Origin: Thalassotalea sp. HSM 43
GTDB lineage: Bacteria > Pseudomonadota > Gammaproteobacteria > Enterobacterales > Alteromonadaceae
DNA length: 64,000 nt
Assembly: GCF_004752005.1 (NCBI RefSeq)
Contig: NZ_CP038493.1
Location: 3,868,302-3,932,301, forward strand
Direction: 5' to 3'
Shown here: piece after piece, positions 25,828 through 37,599 of the stretch
Layout of the letters: each line of letters opens with the position of its first letter
Position numbering within the stretch: the stretch's first letter is position 1
Translations under genes and position numbers: made by a program
Notes under the pieces: generated by a model
What the model was told of the DNA's origin: nothing
Databases searched by the model: none
What the model saw: only the letters and a program-made list of their open reading frames with translations

Positions 25828-26469
25828 ATGATTAAAAAACTCGTTAATAAAACACTAATGCCAGCATCCATGCTGGCGTTATCCTTTATAGCAAGTGCCA
25901 ATTTGGCCCATGCTAATCCGCAAAACAGCCTAGAGTTACAGGCGAAATTGGCTAAAGTAGCCGGATTTAAAGCCAGCTTTAAGCAAGACGTTATAGACGC
26001 AGATGGCAATAAAATTCAGGAGTCATCGGGTAATTTAGCGGTAAAACGTCCTAATTATATCCATTGGCAAACCTTAGCGCCGGATGAAACCTTAGTGGTC
26101 AGTGATGGTGACACCTTATGGTTTTACAACCCATTCGTAGAGCAAGTCTCGGCGTTTCGTGTTGACAATGCCGTTGCCAATACGCCAATTTTGTTGCTTA
26201 GCGGCTTAAATAAACAGGCGTGGCAAGACTATACCGTTAACAAAGCCAGCGACAGCGATTATACCATTGTTGCCAAACAGCAAGATGCGCAGGTGAAATC
26301 ACTGCATTTGTTGTTTGACGGCGATAACATTGAAAAATTTACCGTATTGGATGCGACCGGACAGCTAAGTCACTTTGATCTTGATGATGTCACCACGTCA
26401 CCATTACCAGATGCCAGTTTGTTTCAATTTACCTTGCCGGACGGTGTTGATTTAGATGACCAAAGATAA
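25828..26469 (+). CDS. lolA: Outer-membrane lipoprotein chaperone LolA
   Basis: A periplasmic carrier from LolCDE to LolB. The 213-residue precursor has a signal peptide (about residues 1-29, ending AHA). The mature part has [14 protein letters not shown], a first-strand region seen in Lol[35 protein letters not shown], the hallmark block, and LLSG. It overlaps rarA by 14 nt, indicating translational coupling in ftsK-lolA-rarA. Confidence 0.95.
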   Translation: MIKKLVNKTLMPASMLALSFIASANLAHANPQNSLELQAKLAKVAGFKASFKQDVIDADGNKIQESSGNLAVKRPNYIHWQTLAPDETLVVSDGDTLWFYNPFVEQVSAFRVDNAVANTPILLLSGLNKQAWQDYTVNKASDSDYTIVAKQQDAQVKSLHLLFDGDNIEKFTVLDATGQLSHFDLDDVTTSPLPDASLFQFTLPDGVDLDDQR

Positions 26470-27814
26470 CGGTTCTTTGTCGCTCGATTTTGAGCATCAG
26501 CAACAATTTGCGCCGCTTGCGGCGAGATTGCGACCAAAGACATTAGAACAATACATTGGCCAGCAACACTTGCTTGCCAAGGGCAAACCATTGCGCCTGG
26601 CAATCGAGCAAGGCTTGTGTCATTCATTGATATTTTGGGGCCCGCCTGGAACCGGTAAAACGACCTTAGCTGAATTAATTGCCACCTATGCCGATGCTGA
26701 CATCCAGCGCATTTCTGCGGTGACCTCAGGGGTTAAAGACATTCGCGCAGCCATTGATCAAGCTAAGTTAACCAGTCAAGCACACAATCGCCGTACCATC
26801 TTATTTGTCGATGAGGTGCATCGCTTTAACAAATCTCAGCAAGATGCTTTTTTACCGCATATTGAAGATGGCACCATCACCTTTATTGGCGCAACCACCG
26901 AAAACCCCGCGTTTGAATTAAATCAGGCGTTGTTATCGCGAGCCCGTGTTTATTTACTAAAAAACCATAGCGAACAAGAACTGCAGCAGGTTTTAGACCG
27001 CGCACTAACGGATACCGAGTATGGTTTGGCCAGCGCCAACATAACCTTTGCCGATAAAGCCCGCGAATCATTGTTAACATTGGCCAACGGTGATGCCAGA
27101 CGTTTATTGAATTTGCTGGAAAATTGCGTTGATATTGCTGATGGCGACGACACCGGAACACGGATCAGCCTTGATATCGTTAATATGGTCGCTGGTGAAA
27201 AACAAGCGCTGTACGATAAAAGCGGCGATCATTTTTACGATTTGATCAGCGCCTTTCATAAATCGGTGCGCGGCTCTAATGCCGACGCGGCGCTGTACTG
27301 GTATTGCCGAATTCTCGAAGGTGGTGGCGAACCGCTGTATGTGGCTCGACGACTGTTGGCTATAGCCAGTGAAGATATCGGTAATGCGGACCCGCGCGCC
27401 ATGCAATTGGCGGTCAATGCCTTTGACACATACCATAAAATTGGTCCTACCGAAGGCGAACGCGCCATAGCTCAAGCGACGGTTTATATGGCCTTAGCAC
27501 CAAAAAGCAACGCCGTGTATAGCGCGTTTAAAGCGGCTAGGCAGATGGCAAAAGATACCGGACAATTACCGGTGCCATTGCATTTAAGAAACGCCACATC
27601 AAAACTGACCGAGTCGCTTGGACACGGTGCTGAGTATCGTTATGCTCACGACGAAGCCGGCGCCTATGCGGCTGGCGAAAATTATTTTCCTGAAGAGATC
27701 CAACACGCCAATTTTTATCAGCCTTCAGACAGAGGGTTAGAGAAAAAACTGAAAGAAAAACAAGATTATTTACACAGCTTAGACTTAATGGCCGTGAGAA
27801 GACGCTATGAGTAG
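26456..27814 (+). CDS. rarA: Replication-associated recombination protein A (RarA/MgsA)
   Basis: A AAA+ ATPase acting at stalled replication forks, tetrameric in E. coli. 452 residues (E. coli 447): [16 protein letters not shown], Walker [13 protein letters not shown] (about residue 62), Walker [13 protein letters not shown], sensor-1 [12 protein letters not shown], and the C-terminal MgsA domain with [15 protein letters not shown]. The start lies inside lolA and the end overlaps crcB by 8 nt. Confidence 0.96.
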   Translation: MTKDNGSLSLDFEHQQQFAPLAARLRPKTLEQYIGQQHLLAKGKPLRLAIEQGLCHSLIFWGPPGTGKTTLAELIATYADADIQRISAVTSGVKDIRAAIDQAKLTSQAHNRRTILFVDEVHRFNKSQQDAFLPHIEDGTITFIGATTENPAFELNQALLSRARVYLLKNHSEQELQQVLDRALTDTEYGLASANITFADKARESLLTLANGDARRLLNLLENCVDIADGDDTGTRISLDIVNMVAGEKQALYDKSGDHFYDLISAFHKSVRGSNADAALYWYCRILEGGGEPLYVARRLLAIASEDIGNADPRAMQLAVNAFDTYHKIGPTEGERAIAQATVYMALAPKSNAVYSAFKAARQMAKDTGQLPVPLHLRNATSKLTESLGHGAEYRYAHDEAGAYAAGENYFPEEIQHANFYQPSDRGLEKKLKEKQDYLHSLDLMAVRRRYE

Positions 27815-28190
27815 TGTGCAAATGTACTTATTTGTCGCCGCTGGTGGCGCACTTGGTGCCAGTATGCGCTTCTTTATTTCAGAAATAGTGTTAATTTGGC
27901 TTGGAAAGGGATTCCCTTTTGCGACCTTGATCGTTAATATAACGGGCTCGCTCATCATGGGCGTGTTGTACGGATTAATAGAACAGGGCGTAATTGAAGT
28001 GGCTATCTACCGAACCTTGGTAGGCATAGGCTTTTTAGGTGCTTTTACGACCTTTTCAACATTCTCGCTGGATACTGTGTTGTTATTGCAGCAAGGATTT
28101 CTGGTGAAAGCCATGGCAAATGTATTACTTAACGTTGTGTTATGCGTAAGTGCAGCCGCCATTGGTCTTATTTTGGTAACCAATAAATAG
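27807..28190 (+). CDS. crcB: Fluoride ion channel CrcB (Fluc)
   Basis: A dual-topology dimeric fluoride exporter of the inner membrane; 127 residues with four membrane segments. [13 protein letters not shown] and the conserved [16 protein letters not shown] (phenylalanine box and Na+ site) are visible. The ATG overlaps the rarA stop, so no separate leader or fluoride riboswitch is possible immediately upstream; fluoride control, if any, must act on the whole operon. Confidence 0.94.
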   Translation: MSSVQMYLFVAAGGALGASMRFFISEIVLIWLGKGFPFATLIVNITGSLIMGVLYGLIEQGVIEVAIYRTLVGIGFLGAFTTFSTFSLDTVLLLQQGFLVKAMANVLLNVVLCVSAAAIGLILVTNK

Positions 28191-28200
28191 TACGTGATAA

Positions 28201-29484
<1,284 letters not shown>

Positions 29485-29550
29485 CTCAGTCGAGCAAAAC
29501 TCTTGCTCTGCGCTCTCTTAACGAACCGTTCTGTTAACGAAGATGTTATT

Positions 29551-29586
29551 AAAAAGGCTGGTATTGATACCGGCCTTTTTGTTTTT
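29551..29586 (+). terminator. Rho-independent terminator of serS operon
   Basis: Stem AAAAAGGC-GGTAT / ATACC-GGCCTTTTT with one mismatch, followed by GTTTTT; 67 bp after the serS stop. Confidence 0.8.
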
Positions 29587-29667
29587 GGACTGTGCAGTTC
29601 GATTACGTTCGTCTTATATAATTTAGCCGTCGCATACTTACATCTTGTCGCTTTATGAGCATATACT

Positions 29668-30396
29668 ATGGTGATGAATGCTGATGTTATTTTAACAAGC
29701 CTAATTAATTTGTCCGATCATCAAAAAGCCCAGCAGGCAATGCGTTTTTTTAAAACCGCCAAGGGTGAATACGGTGAAGGGGATAAGTTTCTTGGCATTT
29801 CTATGCCGATATTGCGACAACAAGTGAAACATTTTAATGCGGTCAGTTTAGACGATTTGTGTTGCTTGTTAGCCAATTCGTATCATGAAGTACGCATGTT
29901 TGCCTTGCTGGCGATGGTTCAGCAATTTAAACGTGCCAGCGGTAAACGCCACTTTAATCAACAGCAGCGACAAGCGATTTATTCGGCCTACATGCAATAC
30001 TGCGATCACATCAACAATTGGGATCTGGTGGATTGTTCAGCCTATTGGATCGTAGGACCATATTTACAAGACAGCGATTGCCAACCTTTGCTTTATTGGG
30101 CGAAGACCGGGCACTTGTGGCAACGTCGAATTGCCATGGTTAGCTGTTATCATTTTATTCGCCAAGGGCAATTTACTATCGCGTTAGAAATCTGTGAGTT
30201 GCTGTTACACGACAAGCATGATCTGATCCAAAAGGCGGTAGGTTGGATGCTAAGAGAAATTGGCAATCGCGATAGGCAAACAGAAATAGAATTTCTAAAC
30301 AACCATTACCAATCTATGCCACGAACCATGTTGCGCTATGCAATCGAAAAGTTTGATGAAGATCTACGCCAAGGCTATTTAAAAGGCACGATCTAA
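29668..30396 (+). CDS. DNA alkylation repair protein, AlkD-like HEAT-repeat glycosylase
   Basis: 242 residues, all helical. The AlkD family removes N3- and N7-alkylpurines without base flipping. Visible family marks are KGEYGEGDKFLGISMPILR (residues about 32-50), HEVRMFAL, the NNWDLVDCSAYWIVG segment with the Trp and Asp expected at the active site, and QKAVGWMLREIG. ATG at 29668; a second ATG two codons later is equally possible. It stands alone downstream of serS. Confidence 0.9.
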   Translation: MVMNADVILTSLINLSDHQKAQQAMRFFKTAKGEYGEGDKFLGISMPILRQQVKHFNAVSLDDLCCLLANSYHEVRMFALLAMVQQFKRASGKRHFNQQQRQAIYSAYMQYCDHINNWDLVDCSAYWIVGPYLQDSDCQPLLYWAKTGHLWQRRIAMVSCYHFIRQGQFTIALEICELLLHDKHDLIQKAVGWMLREIGNRDRQTEIEFLNNHYQSMPRTMLRYAIEKFDEDLRQGYLKGTI

Positions 30397-30486
30397 GCTG
30401 AACCATATTGTACCTGGTCAGGCTTTTCAGTATATTAATGCTTCATCGCTGAACCCCAATCCAATAATAATAAAGGCGCACAGAAC

Positions 30487-31284
30487 ATGACATTTCGAAC
30501 ACTGCCGCTAGGCAATATTCTGGCGAAATCGATTCTTCTTCCGTTGTTTCATTTTAAATTGCTATTAACCCTGTGTGCACCATACATTGCGTTTTCCTTT
30601 GTCGCGCCACTTTTTATTGATGATTTAGTGTCTCAGTCTTATTCAGCAAATATGATGTTATATATCGCCATTTCCGTGGTGCTATTGCTGTTGGCAGCGG
30701 TTAATTGTCATAAGGTGTTTCTACTGTCAGATCAACAACGAGATAGCTTATCGCCGTTTTCACTGAATAAAAGCCATGTTAAATTCGCTTATGCAGCGCT
30801 GGTGTTTGCCATTATGTCAGGTTTGTTAAGCGTACCCTTTATTATGATCAGTGGCGCGGCCTTGGGCGATGGTCATGCTCGCGCTATGCATGAGCCTTTA
30901 GAGCAGGGCAATTACTTGTTTTATATTATGATGCTGCCAGTCGCTTATTTTTCTTCGCGTTGGGCGATGATTTTACCCGATGCGGCAGTAGGCGAAAAAC
31001 GTGGTAGCGGCTGGGCGTGGGCGTTAACACAGCATCATGCGTTATCGGTGTTTTTTTTGATTGGTATTGTGCCAGTAGGTTTAGCACTGCTCACCAAGTT
31101 TATGTTAAGTTTTATCGTCTCGCCGACGCTAACACACCTTGTTGGTAGTGCCTTAGGTTTGGTATTTTCGGTAATCGAACTGTGCATTTTATCGCTTACG
31201 TATGCATGGTTGGTTGAGGCAGACCGAGATAAGGCTGGCAAGGATATCGCCGACACACAACAAGCGACAGACACTGATTTGTAA
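30487..31284 (+). CDS. Hypothetical inner-membrane protein, about six membrane segments
   Basis: 265 residues with hydrophobic stretches near residues 20-45, 55-80, 95-122, 145-165, 185-212 and 215-240, and a short hydrophilic C-terminus. No domain is recognised. The general look (paired glycine-rich helices, WAWALTQHH, YAWLVEAD) is that of uncharacterised membrane proteins of about 250 residues. A possible AAGGCG site precedes the ATG. It converges on the oxidoreductase pair. Confidence 0.75.
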   Translation: MTFRTLPLGNILAKSILLPLFHFKLLLTLCAPYIAFSFVAPLFIDDLVSQSYSANMMLYIAISVVLLLLAAVNCHKVFLLSDQQRDSLSPFSLNKSHVKFAYAALVFAIMSGLLSVPFIMISGAALGDGHARAMHEPLEQGNYLFYIMMLPVAYFSSRWAMILPDAAVGEKRGSGWAWALTQHHALSVFFLIGIVPVGLALLTKFMLSFIVSPTLTHLVGSALGLVFSVIELCILSLTYAWLVEADRDKAGKDIADTQQATDTDL

Positions 31285-31317
31285 TAACGCGTAGCATCGC
31301 TGGCTAACACGAGAGCT

Positions 31318-31365
31318 AAAAACCTAAAATAACAACTAACAAATAACAAATAACAACTAACAACG
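31318..31365. repeat. Degenerate tandem repeat, unit about AACAAATAAC
   Basis: Five to six imperfect copies of a 7-10 bp unit made of AACTAAC and AAATAAC lie after the membrane-protein gene and before the shared terminator. It is non-coding. Confidence 0.65.
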
Positions 31366-31417
31366 TCAAAGCACGAGCTCCAGCATAGCCATTAGAATGA
31401 CCATTGCAACAACCATA

Positions 31418-31453
31418 AAAAACGCCCTGTATGTTAATTCATCAGGGCGTTTT
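31418..31453. terminator. Bidirectional terminator
   Basis: Stem AACGCCCTG / CAGGGCGTT, extended by A and T runs, with a 15-nt loop, between converging genes. Confidence 0.75.
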
Positions 31454-31526
31454 ACGGTTTGTCGTGTTGTTAACGAGACTAGGTTATTAACCAGATTACA
31501 TTATTCACTGGCTAAGCGTTTAACGT

Positions 31527-33764
31527 CTAGGCATTTATTGGCTTAATTGGTAAATCACGGTAGCGTTTACCAGAGGCTGCGTAAATGGCGTTGGTTAATG
31601 CCGGTGCAAATGGTGCTACACCTGGCTCACCTAAACCGGTTGGACTCGCATCTGAGTCGACAATATGCACACGCACATTTGGCATTTCGTTAATGCGCAG
31701 TACCGGGTAGTCGTGGAAATTTGAGTTAACCACCGCGCCATCTTTAAAGCTTATCTCGGTATATAACGACAATGACATACCCATTACCACGGCACCTTCC
31801 ATTTGTGCCGTGGCGCCATCGGTATTTAGAATTTGACCACAATCAATGGCGCAGTCGACATTCAAGACCTTGATGTTATCGCCATCGACTTTGACATGTA
31901 CTGCCATAGCAACATAACTTTGGAAGCTGTAATGCACCGCAATACCCAAACCTTCGCCTTCTGGCAGTTCTTTGCCCCAGCCAGCTTGTTTAGCGACCAG
32001 ATCTAATACGTCTTTAGAGCGTTTTACCTGCTCCTCTTGCTCTGGGTTTTTGTTGGCATCGTATAATTGATGCAACATCGCAACGGTATCGATGCCTTTG
32101 GTTATCGCCAGCTCATCAGCAAAACTGCCATAAGCAAAACCATAAAATATCGCATACACGGCGCGATACCAGCCAATGCGCGTGTGCGCAGGCGCCAAGC
32201 CCGATTCACTGCGAAAATTACTGATATTGAATGGATGACTATTTACATCGCCAAAGGCGCGCTCTGGTGCTCGTTCAAGCCCTGGTTGGAACAATGAGCT
32301 TATTGAAGGGAAGGCGACACGTTGTAACCAACCGTCGACATCACCGTCTTTATTGATAGACGCTTCAAGGTGTTGCGCACTTATCGAATGATAAAAACCG
32401 GTACGCATGTCTTCTTCACGGCTCCAGATCAGCTGCACAGGTGCTTTGACTTTGTTTGAGATCACCGCTGCTTCATGAACGTAATCACATTTAAATTTAC
32501 GCCCGAATGCACCACCGCTGATCATGACATGAACGATAATGTCTTTTTTCTCTCTACCTAATACACTGGCAAGTACTGTTTGAATATCGTCCGGTGCTTG
32601 GGTAGATGCCCATACTTCACAGCTATTATCGGTGACCGATACCACACTCGCGTTCGGCTCCATTGGTGCATGACTTAGATGACCGCCAGTGTACGTTGCT
32701 TTAACCATGGTCTCAGCGTTGTTGAATGCGGTTTGCAAATCGCCACGCTCACCCATTTTTTCGGCGGTTTTTTCAACGTTACTCACCAGATCTTGGCGGT
32801 ATTGTTCGGTGTTATAGACTTTATTAGGGCCCAGTTCCCATTCAATATCCAGTTGTTTAACCGCTTGTTGAGCGGTCCATGAATTATCAGCTACAACGGC
32901 GACACCACCGACAGAGCTGTACGGGTGTTGAATAGGTGTTATCTCGACAACATCGACAACCCCTTTAACCGCCATGGCTTTGCTTTTATCTAATCGTTTG
33001 AGTTTGCCGCCCAATACGGGGCAGTGAACGATAGCCGCATATTTTAAACCTGCAACCTTAGTATCAGCGCCGTAAGTGCGTTGACCGGTCACTACCATGT
33101 CTAAGTCGTGGCGTTGTAAGTCACTGCCAATATAACGGTACTGATCTTTACTTTTTAAGGTTGGCTCTTGCGGTACTTCAATATTTTGCGCTACGTCGAC
33201 TAAATCGCCATAGGCAAGTGTTTTACCATTGTCTTTGTTAACGATAAAGTGGTTATCGGCTTCAACATTGGCGACATCGGTTGACCAAACTTTCGCAGCA
33301 GCAAGCATTAACATTTCTTTTGCTGCGGCACCGGCTTTACGCATCGGTTCATACATCACTCGAATACTGGCAGACCCACCGGTGGCCTGAGGGCCGTATT
33401 TATCCTGGTCTCCGTCGGCTTGCTTGACGGTTACGCGTGACCAATCTGCCTCCATTTCATCGGCAACGGCTGACGGTAATGCAGTAGAAATACCTTGTCC
33501 CATTTCACAACGACCACAGTAAATGGTTAAGTCACCATTACTATGTAAATGAATGAATGCGTTTGGGTTAAAGGTGTCTGTTTTGCTGTCAGCGAATGCC
33601 AATGCCGGCACATTTACGCCAATTAATAAACCGCCACCGGCGACACTTGATAGTTTTAAAAAACTACGTCGACTGATGCCTGAATTGCTATCTTTTGTCG
33701 GTGTTGTTGACGCTTGTTGCGATTGGTAGAACTGCTCGAGCTCTTTTTTAATATGAGGATGCAT
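31527..33764 (-). CDS. Molybdopterin-binding aldehyde/isoquinoline oxidoreductase large subunit (IorB-like), Tat-exported
   Basis: A molybdenum hydroxylase of the xanthine oxidase family in its IorB form. 745 residues. A twin-arginine signal [16 protein letters not shown] lies near residues 30-50, so the complex is probably periplasmic. Molybdopterin-contact segments include [28 protein letters not shown] and the C-terminal [16 protein letters not shown], whose Glu is the base in this family. ATG at 33764 overlaps the stop of the small subunit by one base (TAATG) and has a strong AAGGAGG site. The substrate is unknown; no cytochrome partner gene follows. Confidence 0.88.
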   Translation of the reverse strand: MHPHIKKELEQFYQSQQASTTPTKDSNSGISRRSFLKLSSVAGGGLLIGVNVPALAFADSKTDTFNPNAFIHLHSNGDLTIYCGRCEMGQGISTALPSAVADEMEADWSRVTVKQADGDQDKYGPQATGGSASIRVMYEPMRKAGAAAKEMLMLAAAKVWSTDVANVEADNHFIVNKDNGKTLAYGDLVDVAQNIEVPQEPTLKSKDQYRYIGSDLQRHDLDMVVTGQRTYGADTKVAGLKYAAIVHCPVLGGKLKRLDKSKAMAVKGVVDVVEITPIQHPYSSVGGVAVVADNSWTAQQAVKQLDIEWELGPNKVYNTEQYRQDLVSNVEKTAEKMGERGDLQTAFNNAETMVKATYTGGHLSHAPMEPNASVVSVTDNSCEVWASTQAPDDIQTVLASVLGREKKDIIVHVMISGGAFGRKFKCDYVHEAAVISNKVKAPVQLIWSREEDMRTGFYHSISAQHLEASINKDGDVDGWLQRVAFPSISSLFQPGLERAPERAFGDVNSHPFNISNFRSESGLAPAHTRIGWYRAVYAIFYGFAYGSFADELAITKGIDTVAMLHQLYDANKNPEQEEQVKRSKDVLDLVAKQAGWGKELPEGEGLGIAVHYSFQSYVAMAVHVKVDGDNIKVLNVDCAIDCGQILNTDGATAQMEGAVVMGMSLSLYTEISFKDGAVVNSNFHDYPVLRINEMPNVRVHIVDSDASPTGLGEPGVAPFAPALTNAIYAASGKRYRDLPIKPINA

Positions 33765-34234
33765 TATGACACCTCCTTGGCAAGATCGTCTGCGGCTTGG
33801 CGAATCGCTTTTTTGATGCGCTGATAGGTACCACAACGACAGATGTTGCCTTGCATGGCATTGACTATGTCATCATCACTTGGTGTAGGGTTGGCTTTTA
33901 ACAAGCTTGCCGCATTCATGATTTGACCCGCTTGGCAGTAGCCGCATTGCGGTACTTTATTATCAACCCAGGCTTTTTGTAAGGCATGATCGCCGTTTGC
34001 CGACAACCCTTCAATGGTGGTTATCTGTTTGCCTTCAAGGCTGCCTACAGGCGTAATACAAGAGCGTGTTGCATTGCCGTCAACATGAACGGTACAGGCG
34101 CCGCACAAACCGCTACCGCAACCAAACTTGGTACCAGTAAACTCTAAACGGTCACGTAGAAACCACAATAGTGGCATGTTTTCATCGACATCAATGGCAA
34201 TTTTTTCGCCGTTGATTGTTATGGATTTGGCCAT
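33764..34234 (-). CDS. (2Fe-2S)-binding oxidoreductase small subunit (IorA-like)
   Basis: 156 residues. It carries two [2Fe-2S] clusters, one plant-type ([15 protein letters not shown] plus a later Cys, residues about 40-62) and one in the four-helix domain ([10 protein letters not shown] and CRCGTYQRI), as in CoxS/IorA subunits. It passes electrons from the molybdenum site of the large subunit. Translation is coupled to the downstream gene by a TAATG overlap. The small subunit has no Tat signal and would be carried out with the large one. Confidence 0.9.
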   Translation of the reverse strand: MAKSITINGEKIAIDVDENMPLLWFLRDRLEFTGTKFGCGSGLCGACTVHVDGNATRSCITPVGSLEGKQITTIEGLSANGDHALQKAWVDNKVPQCGYCQAGQIMNAASLLKANPTPSDDDIVNAMQGNICRCGTYQRIKKAIRQAADDLAKEVS

Positions 34235-34419
34235 AAGTATCCCATCACAATGATTGTTGTTAACAAATAATATACATGATGGGCGTTAAAACGCACTTAA
34301 AATTGACAGTAAGCGATTGGCAGGTATCAAAAAACTGTAAGAAAATATAACCAAATGTCAGGCTAGCTCGTTTACCTGGTTAAGTTATACGGCTATGGAT
34401 AGACAAATAGCCGCCAAGA

Positions 34420-34752
34420 CTATAAGCAACGCTTAGGTTTAGGTAACCCAGCGATTTTAGTTGCTTGCTTGGCCGCGCCTTTAGGGAATAAACGATGCAG
34501 ATAACGACTGTTGGCTTTTTCCTCGCCGAACTCGTCTTTCATCGCTTTGATAAGCGCACGAATAGCAGGGGAGGTTTTATAGGTTAAATAGAAGTTGCGC
34601 ACAAACCGCACCACATCCCAATGATCGTCTGTGAGCTCGATGTTATCGAACTTGGCAAGCTCTGGCGCTAATTCTTCAGACCACAGGGTAAAATCGAGCA
34701 AGTAACCTTCTTTGTCGGTTTCAAAGGTTTGATTATTAAACTCTATTGCCAT
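34420..34752 (-). CDS. tusE: Sulfur relay protein TusE (DsrC family)
   Basis: Accepts persulfide from TusBCD and hands it to MnmA for tRNA 2-thiolation. 110 residues (E. coli 109). The functional Cys is penultimate (KRCL end), and [16 protein letters not shown] plus the RYLHRLFP segment are typical of DsrC/TusE. It overlaps tusB by 10 nt; last gene of tusDCBE. Confidence 0.95.
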   Translation of the reverse strand: MAIEFNNQTFETDKEGYLLDFTLWSEELAPELAKFDNIELTDDHWDVVRFVRNFYLTYKTSPAIRALIKAMKDEFGEEKANSRYLHRLFPKGAAKQATKIAGLPKPKRCL

Positions 34753-35030
34753 GTGATCACTTTGTCTGCTTTTTCAGACTGCTCAACCAAGTCTTTAAGC
34801 TCGGCCATGACGATGGCTTGCTCTTCGCTGCGCACACCACGAGCGGCAAGGTGATCTTGTACCGCGAACACTTTAAATTCATGAAGTCGTCTGATGAGTT
34901 TTGGGTGCGCTACGTTATACACACCATCGTCCATTAGAAACAAGGTGTCTTTTGCGCTTAATAAACTCAAACATAAGTTCAATTTATTGTCATTAAATGC
35001 GCTGTTGCGCACGATATGTAATACAGCCAT
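34743..35030 (-). CDS. tusB: Sulfurtransferase complex subunit TusB (DsrH)
   Basis: 95 residues, the same as E. coli. [22 protein letters not shown] and the [11 protein letters not shown] segment match TusB. It forms the TusBCD hexamer. It lies 8 nt after tusC. Confidence 0.92.
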   Translation of the reverse strand: MAVLHIVRNSAFNDNKLNLCLSLLSAKDTLFLMDDGVYNVAHPKLIRRLHEFKVFAVQDHLAARGVRSEEQAIVMAELKDLVEQSEKADKVITWQ

Positions 35031-35038
35031 AAATCTAT

Positions 35039-35407
35039 TTAGAAAGTAAGGACGACGTCAGCAGCTGCAATTAGCTGCGATATTTTTTGTTGCGATATAA
35101 CCGAGACATCGGCAAAGGCAAAATTATCCGATAAGCTACGTTCGGCAAGGCAAGGCTCGCTTACATAGATATCTTCTATATCGTAGAAGTGTACCGCTTT
35201 AAACGATGCAATGAAATCTTTTGCGTGAATTAATTCGGGATTTTGTGCCGCTTGGGTCTGATATACGCCATCACCGATAAAACAAAGGCTCACGGGCAGA
35301 TCATAGCTGGCTAAAATCAGTGCCGCATCTAATGACTCACGGGCATGCAATTGATCGAAACTGGCGCTGGTATTGATGATCAGATAGCGCTTTTTGGCAT
35401 GGCTCAT
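35039..35407 (-). CDS. tusC: Sulfurtransferase complex subunit TusC (DsrF)
   Basis: 122 residues (E. coli 119). ARESLDAALILASYDLPVSLCFIGDGVYQ is the DsrE/F fold core. Its start overlaps the tusD stop by four bases (ATGA), indicating coupling. Confidence 0.93.
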   Translation of the reverse strand: MSHAKKRYLIINTSASFDQLHARESLDAALILASYDLPVSLCFIGDGVYQTQAAQNPELIHAKDFIASFKAVHFYDIEDIYVSEPCLAERSLSDNFAFADVSVISQQKISQLIAAADVVLTF

Positions 35408-35778
35408 AATTGCACGACCTTATCGGCTTTTGCCGTTAATACCGCCAACTCGCCTAATCCTGAAATGGTAAATTCGGCAACAATGTTATGGTAGAAGTCC
35501 TCATCGTTACTGTCGGTTAAGCCACGGCGTTCGGCAGCAGAGATACATAAGTGCAACGGCGTTGCGGTTTGCTGGTTAAACAGTTGCCATTCTTTGGTTA
35601 GGTTTGTTTCATCACTCGGCGTTTGCACAAAGGTATTGGCGTTCAACACACCATCTTGATAAAAGAATATGCCATTGACTTGATGACCCATGGTCAACAA
35701 GGTTCGGGCAAAATTCAGAGCGCTCACGGTTTTATTATCCGTGGGGCCGGTACTGACAACCAAAGCAAATGTACTCAA
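35404..35778 (-). CDS. tusD: Sulfurtransferase complex subunit TusD (DsrE)
   Basis: About 124 residues (E. coli 128). The catalytic Cys is in LHLCISAAERRG near residue 78; SALNFARTLLTMGHQVNGIFFYQDGV is the core. TTG at 35778 is chosen because AGAGGT lies 5 nt upstream and the protein then begins LSTFALVVS like homologues; an in-frame GTG five codons earlier is the alternative. Head of tusDCBE, with yccA just upstream on the same strand beyond a terminator. Confidence 0.92.
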   Translation of the reverse strand: MSTFALVVSTGPTDNKTVSALNFARTLLTMGHQVNGIFFYQDGVLNANTFVQTPSDETNLTKEWQLFNQQTATPLHLCISAAERRGLTDSNDEDFYHNIVAEFTISGLGELAVLTAKADKVVQL

Positions 35779-35806
35779 TGCAACCTCTAACACATAAAAA
35801 CTGACA

Positions 35807-35837
35807 AATAAAAAAGGCTCCGAGATACGGAGCCTTT
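35807..35837 (-). terminator. Rho-independent terminator of yccA
   Basis: Stem AAAGGCTCCG / CGGAGCCTTT (35813-35822 with 35828-35837) and a U run on the minus strand, between the yccA stop and tusD. Confidence 0.8.
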
Positions 35838-35864
35838 ATAGTATAAAATATTTTGCTTAAAAAA

Positions 35865-36533
35865 TTAATCGTCTCCGCCAGCAAATGCTAACAAGATGTG
35901 CAGTAAGCTACTGAAAATATTGTAAAGAGACACAAATAACGTCACAGTCGCTAGAATGTAGTTGCGCTCACCACCGTGAATGATTTCACTGGTTTGGTAC
36001 AAGATAATCGCTGACGAAAATAGGATGAACAGGGCGCTAATAGCTAGCGACATTGCTGGGATTTGGAAGAATAAATTCGCAACAATAGCGATTAATAAGA
36101 ACCAAAAACCAACGTTAAGCATACCTGTTAAGAATGACATGTCTTTTTTGGTGGTCAATACGTACGCTGACAAACCAAAGAAGATAAGACCCGTCGCACC
36201 TAAAGAAAATACAACCAAGTCACCAGCGCCTGCGCCGACGGCATAACCTACAAGTGGCGCAATGGTGTAACCCAAAAAGCCAGTAAAGGCGAATACCGAC
36301 AAAATACCCATGCTTGAGTTAGCGGTTTTGTAGGTTAAGAACATCAAACCATATACACCGATAAGCGTAACGATTAAACCAGGGCTAGGTAGGTTTAACA
36401 TGATGGTAAGCATGGCAACAGCCGCACTAAACACCAAGGTCATGCCCAGTAGTGTATAGGTGTTACGTAATACTTTGTTAATTTCAATAGCAGAGCTTTG
36501 AGTCGCTGTTGAAAAACCCATTTGTGATTGCAT
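35865..36533 (-). CDS. yccA: Bax inhibitor-1/YccA family membrane protein
   Basis: 222 residues with seven membrane segments (E. coli YccA 219). Family features: NKVLRNTYTLLGMTLVFSA near residue 20, GLMFLTYKTANS, and a C-terminal SLYNIFSSLLHILLAFAGGDD. In E. coli YccA is a substrate and modulator of FtsH. It lies next to tusDCBE; in E. coli yccA adjoins tusE. Confidence 0.92.
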   Translation of the reverse strand: MQSQMGFSTATQSSAIEINKVLRNTYTLLGMTLVFSAAVAMLTIMLNLPSPGLIVTLIGVYGLMFLTYKTANSSMGILSVFAFTGFLGYTIAPLVGYAVGAGAGDLVVFSLGATGLIFFGLSAYVLTTKKDMSFLTGMLNVGFWFLLIAIVANLFFQIPAMSLAISALFILFSSAIILYQTSEIIHGGERNYILATVTLFVSLYNIFSSLLHILLAFAGGDD

Positions 36534-36729
36534 AAAGTTTCCTTCGTACTTGTAAATTACTAATTATTAGATGGGGTTGAATCGAAAAAATTCAATGACA
36601 ATTGTTATTATTGCTGTTAAATCCAACCTGACTTACCGTTTTATAGCGTAAATTTGCTATGGCGTAAACATCTAACCTTGACATATTATGACATACTCTC
36701 ACCAAAAAGGTAGAGTTGGTCGCATTTTG

Positions 36730-37317
36730 TTACGAATATTGCTCGATGATAGGTTGTCGACGAAAACAATCTTCGCTGTGGTCATTAACCATACCGCACG
36801 CCTGCATGTGGGCATAAACAATGGTTGAACCGACAAACTTAAAGCCGCGCTTTTTTAAATCTTTGCTTAGCGCATCTGAAATATCTGAGGTAGCAGGGTA
36901 GTCGTCGACGCTGTTTAACGTATTGACGATAGGCTTATGATCAACAAAGCCCCATATATAATCACAAAAGCTACCAAACTCCTGCTGCACTTCAATAAAG
37001 CGCTGCGCATTATTAACCGCCGCTTGTACTTTTAAACGATTGCGAATGATGCCAGGATCTGTCAACAGTTGCTCAATTTTGTGCTGATCAAACTTTGCTA
37101 CAGCTTGGACGTCAAAGTTGGCGAACAAACGACGGTAATTGTCACGCTTTTTTAATACCGTATACCAACTTAATCCCGCTTGCGCGGATTCTAAGGTTAA
37201 GTACTCAAACATTGTTTGATCGTCATATACTGGCACGCCCCATTCTTTGTCGTGGTATTCAACATAGTCGGGTTTGCTTAAATCGAGCCAGGGGCAACGA
37301 CAAATGGCATCGCTCAT
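36730..37317 (-). CDS. tag: DNA-3-methyladenine glycosylase I
   Basis: Removes 3-methyladenine from alkylated DNA. 195 residues (E. coli 187). CRCPWLDLSKPDYVEYHDKEWGVPVYDD is the zinc and substrate N-terminal block; the catalytic Glu lies in FEYLTLESAQAGLSW; the C-terminal HMQACGMVNDHSEDCFR segment carries the remaining zinc ligands. Single gene, transcribed away from the tRNA-Ser. Confidence 0.96.
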   Translation of the reverse strand: MSDAICRCPWLDLSKPDYVEYHDKEWGVPVYDDQTMFEYLTLESAQAGLSWYTVLKKRDNYRRLFANFDVQAVAKFDQHKIEQLLTDPGIIRNRLKVQAAVNNAQRFIEVQQEFGSFCDYIWGFVDHKPIVNTLNSVDDYPATSDISDALSKDLKKRGFKFVGSTIVYAHMQACGMVNDHSEDCFRRQPIIEQYS

Positions 37318-37425
37318 AAAATCACCTTATACCGCTAAGTTTATGTATTTAAGTGTTAATTTAGCAGAAATAATAAACGATGTGCGCAAATTATTTGCAA
37401 TCAATTTATTTTTTCAAATTAATGC

Positions 37426-37454
37426 TTTACAAGCGTAATAAGACTCCTTAATAT
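37426..37454 (+). promoter_or_regulatory. Promoter of the first tRNA-Ser
   Basis: TTTACA (37426-37431), a 17-bp spacer, TAATAT (37449-37454), then a GC-rich discriminator (GCGC) typical of stable-RNA promoters. Confidence 0.8.
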
Positions 37455-37468
37455 GCGCATCAACTTCA

Positions 37469-37559
37469 GGTGAGATGGCTGAGTGGTCGAAAGCACCGGT
37501 CTTGAAAACCGGCATGGGTTTGTAGCCCATCTAGGGTTCAAATCCCTATCTCACCGCCA
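37469..37559 (+). tRNA. tRNA-Ser(TGA), copy 1
   Basis: A 91-nt class II tRNA. The acceptor stem GGTGAGA/TCTCACC with discriminator G and encoded CCA, the anticodon loop CTTGAAA (anticodon TGA), a long variable arm, and a T arm with GGTTCAAAT are all present. Identical to the copy at 49183-49273. Confidence 0.97.
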
Positions 37560-37567
37560 TATAAGAT

Positions 37568-37599
37568 AAGCCCAGCATTACGCTGGGCTTTTTCTTTTT
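37568..37599 (+). terminator. Terminator of tRNA-Ser copy 1
   Basis: Perfect 9-bp stem AAGCCCAGC/GCTGGGCTT, loop ATTAC, then TTTCTTTTT. Confidence 0.9.

Noticed and set aside
27780-27830. Fluoride riboswitch before crcB
   Set aside because: crcB overlaps the rarA coding end, leaving no leader for a riboswitch.
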